A DNA stretch of 20,999 nucleotides from Acanthamoeba sp. SK_2022b (taxonomy: Eukaryota > Discosea > Longamoebia > Acanthamoebidae). Of the stretch, positions 19,201 through 20,999 are shown piece by piece. The stretch spans positions 1 through 20,999 of the forward strand of contig JANDJZ010000690.1 of NCBI GenBank assembly GCA_027943245.1, written 5' to 3'. The notes under the pieces are model-generated. The model saw nothing but the letters and a program-made list of their open reading frames with translations, was not told the DNA's origin and searched no databases. The position numbers were made by a program, and so were the translations under genes. Every line of letters begins with the position of its first letter. Position 1 is the first letter of the stretch.

Positions 19201-20623
19201 GGCGTCGGTGACCTGCGATTCCTTGCGGTATGTGATGGACCCTTTGCTCAGAGGCAGCTGATTCAAGTCTGCCACGTCGATGTGTTAGCCCCCACGTGCG
19301 TGTGCACGAGCGCTTGGACGGTGAAGCGGGAGTGAATCGTACTGGCGGTCCTGGCCGGAGGAATGGTCATGGGGGCAAGCGACCCGATCGACGGCCGCGA
19401 GCTCTTGAAGGGTTTGAGCAACGACGACGGAGACATGGTAATGGGGGCTGTCGGTTGCTCGGCCGGTTGCTCGTCCACAAAGAGGGAGGTCTGCACGCAA
19501 CGCGTAGGGGTAACAACCACAGTTAGCTGAGATCTTTCGCGCTTGGCCACGCGCGACGAAAGAAGGGTAGGACCTTCATCTGCTGTATCCTTCGGGCCTC
19601 GAGACCAAGCTGTTGCGGCAGGCTCGGGTTTGGGCTCTGGGCGTAGAAGCCATGTGGGGTAGTCGCGTATCGGCTCTACGAAGAGGAAGAGGGAGAGGGA
19701 GAGAGCATCCACGCTTACATCAGCCAAAGAGCTTGGTGAGAGACTACGCATACGAACAACCGTACCGCGGTGAGTCGCGACAGTGCGGGTGGAGGAGTGC
19801 GCCTTGGCAGGTCGTCCTCTTCTTCCACCTCCTCTTCCTCTTCGTCTTCCATGTTCATCCCTTCTTCGTAGAGCTCCTCATCGATGTCGTCTGCTTCCTC
19901 TTCAGCGTGTCGGTAGTACGCATCTTCGCCCTCCATACCATGTACTGCCTCCACGTCGACTTCTCCTTCGTCTTCTGTCCCTTCGTCAGCGGAGTAGTGT
20001 GGTGCACTTGTGTACGGAGTGACAGCGCCTCTGGCAACTGGTTGTCCCTTGAGAGTCACCGCAGGTAGGGAGAAGCCGGGAGTGCGTTGCAATCCTTCCT
20101 CGCTTTCATCTTCATCTTCAGAATCGTCTGAATCGTTGACCAGACCGTAGCGGGTGAAGTGCTCCACCGCGAAGGTCCAGGTGCCGGAGAGGGGGCAGTA
20201 GTCGATGAAACGGGTGTCGGGAATGGCACGGAGACGAGCAACGAAGTCAGAGAGCGTACAGCCAGGATCGGGTTGGCAGCCATGGAGGGCAATCGTGGCG
20301 GGTCGATTGAGGCCTTGTCCACGAGGTGGCTTCACCCATGCGCCCCCCTTGGGGTACACCTCCACCCAACCCCTCCCGAAATGCACCAGTTCCTGAATGG
20401 CGTCCAGCATGCCGCCTCGTACGTCCGTGCAGCCCTCCCATCGCACCCAGCCCAGGCCTTGTCGCCCCACCGTAAATCCCTCCACAGGGCCCGGAGTAGC
20501 GCCGTGATGGCGTAGTGTCTCCGCGCTAGGCAGCGTGTAGTAGGAACTATCAATCAGCGGCGTGTAATCTGCCACGCTTGCCGTTTGGCAGTGCTCCTCT
20601 AATTGCAGGCAGACCGCCATCAT
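16243..20623 (-). CDS. NUP96: Nucleoporin NUP96 with N-terminal NUP98-type autoproteolytic domain
   Basis: Fifteen exons: 20623-19766, 19675-19574, 19490-19343, 19268-19054, 19003-18667, 18604-18486, 18416-18324, 18247-18066, 17982-17749, 17672-17477, 17422-17195, 17104-17018, 16916-16743, 16639-16560, 16453-16243; 3264 nt, 1087 aa. NUP96 is a core member of the Y-complex of the nuclear pore. Residues 20-161 are the NUP98 autoproteolytic domain: SYYTLPS, VEGFTVGRQGLG, VEVYP, PPRGQGLNRPA, and the cleavage motif HFTRYGL with His155, Phe156, Thr157. An acidic linker and NPSLPQQLGLEARRIQQMKT follow, then DAGLFLGRSFRVGWAPGG and the alpha-solenoid (RRTALSKWLETTLGDEE, GWEWRRWLAASLWF, GLWEWAAYVLLHAGHEGERE). 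No FG or GLFG repeat is present; the first in-frame ATG is at 20623 and a divergent gene begins 135 nt further on. The 50-nt intron 4 is the least certain junction. Confidence 0.92.
16925..16966. repeat. TTAA/AAAT tetranucleotide repeat in NUP96 intron 12
   Basis: About 42 nt of TTAA units followed by TAAA units, AT only, inside the intron 16917-17017 just upstream (sense) of exon 13. Confidence 0.9.
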
Positions 20624-20758
20624 CTTGATCGCTGCTGTGGCACCCCTACGCTTTCCCGCCTTGCGTGTACACGGAAAAGGCAGGAAATAAAGAAAAAAAA
20701 GGGAGAAACACAAAGGCCAAGAAGACGAAGACACCGATTCCGCTTTTTTCCATCCGCA
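20624..20758. promoter_or_regulatory. Short divergent promoter region between NUP96 and a membrane-protein gene
   Basis: Only 135 nt separate the two start codons. A purine-rich stretch (20690-20730) is visible, with no obvious TATA box. A bidirectional promoter is inferred from spacing alone. Confidence 0.4.
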
Positions 20759-20923
20759 ATGAGGCGCACAAAAGCCACCAAAGGGCAGGTGGCCTGCACC
20801 GTGCTCACTCTCCTTCTCGTCGTTGCGGGTCTTGTCCTGTTTGCTGGTAGCTGGTTGGCCCGCTACGAGCTGCGACAGACGACCGAGAACGCCATCCTCG
20901 ACACCATCATAATCGACTCTCCG
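20759..20923 (+). CDS. First exon of a membrane protein, possibly CD36/LIMP-2-like (continues beyond window)
   Basis: 55 codons from ATG 20759 to a good donor (CCG then gtactcc) at 20924. A short basic cytoplasmic start (MRRTKATKGQ) is followed by one membrane segment (VLTLLLVVAGLVLFAGSWLA) and then an amphipathic, presumably lumenal or outside, stretch (RYELRQTTENAILDTIIIDS). This order matches the N-terminus of class B scavenger receptors (CD36, LIMP-2), which are two-pass proteins with a large outside domain. Too little is present to be sure. A possible acceptor lies at 20986-20988, giving a second exon that starts at 20989. Any other type II membrane protein would also fit. Confidence 0.5.
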
Positions 20924-20999
20924 GTACTCCTGCCTTTCCCTCCTGCCCTGCTTTCGTGCCCCCCCCCCTCACGTGTATAAAACGACAGGAGTCGTCAGG

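Overview
The window looks like nuclear DNA of a free-living amoebozoan of the Acanthamoeba type. The support is indirect: GC-rich coding sequence, very short AT-rich gaps between genes, many short GT-AG introns (about 50-280 nt), and abundant (GT)n microsatellites inside introns. No RNA gene, transposon, CRISPR array or prokaryotic operon signal was seen. Eleven protein genes can be modelled. For the multi-exon genes complete in the window, every proposed junction keeps the frame and the exon lengths sum to a multiple of three.

Layout from left to right. (1) 26-880, minus: PH domain plus WD40 repeat protein, 3' part cut by the window. (2) 968-2946, minus: PTEN-family phosphoinositide phosphatase, 8 exons, 344 aa. 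(3) 3222-4820, plus: unrecognised secreted cysteine-containing protein, one exon, 532 aa. (4) 4995-6370, plus: low-complexity basic/acidic protein with an AT-hook-like motif, 433 aa. (5) 6524-7880, minus: RNA polymerase I subunit RPA43, 324 aa. (6) 8094-8725, minus: small probable mitochondrial single-pass membrane protein, 180 aa. (7) 9125-13087, plus: SPX-EXS phosphate exporter of the XPR1/SYG1 family, 15 exons, 728 aa. (8) 13378-14301, minus: NAA20, catalytic subunit of the NatB N-terminal acetyltransferase, 175 aa. (9) 14423-16047, minus: mitochondrial NFU1 iron-sulfur scaffold. (10) 16243-20623, minus: nucleoporin NUP96 carrying the NUP98 autoproteolytic domain at its N-terminus but no FG repeats, 15 exons, 1087 aa. 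(11) 20759 onward, plus: first exon of a membrane protein, perhaps CD36/LIMP-2-like.

These are mostly conserved housekeeping genes with no evident shared pathway. PTEN, the PH protein and the SPX exporter all touch phosphoinositide, inositol-phosphate or phosphate biology, but nothing in the sequence shows they are linked. Genes 2/3, 6/7 and 10/11 are head-to-head with short shared upstream regions; genes 4/5 and 7/8 converge.

The most interesting signals are not new gene systems but gene architecture. NUP96 is fused to a NUP98-type self-cleaving domain without the FG part. Two introns in unrelated genes can only be spliced from GC donors, and both share the 10-mer CCGGCACGCC. Long (UG)n tracts in five introns always lie on the sense strand and close to the 3' splice site. 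One PTEN intron is almost entirely a telomere-like hexamer repeat. The PTEN active-site loop has Leu where PTEN has Lys.
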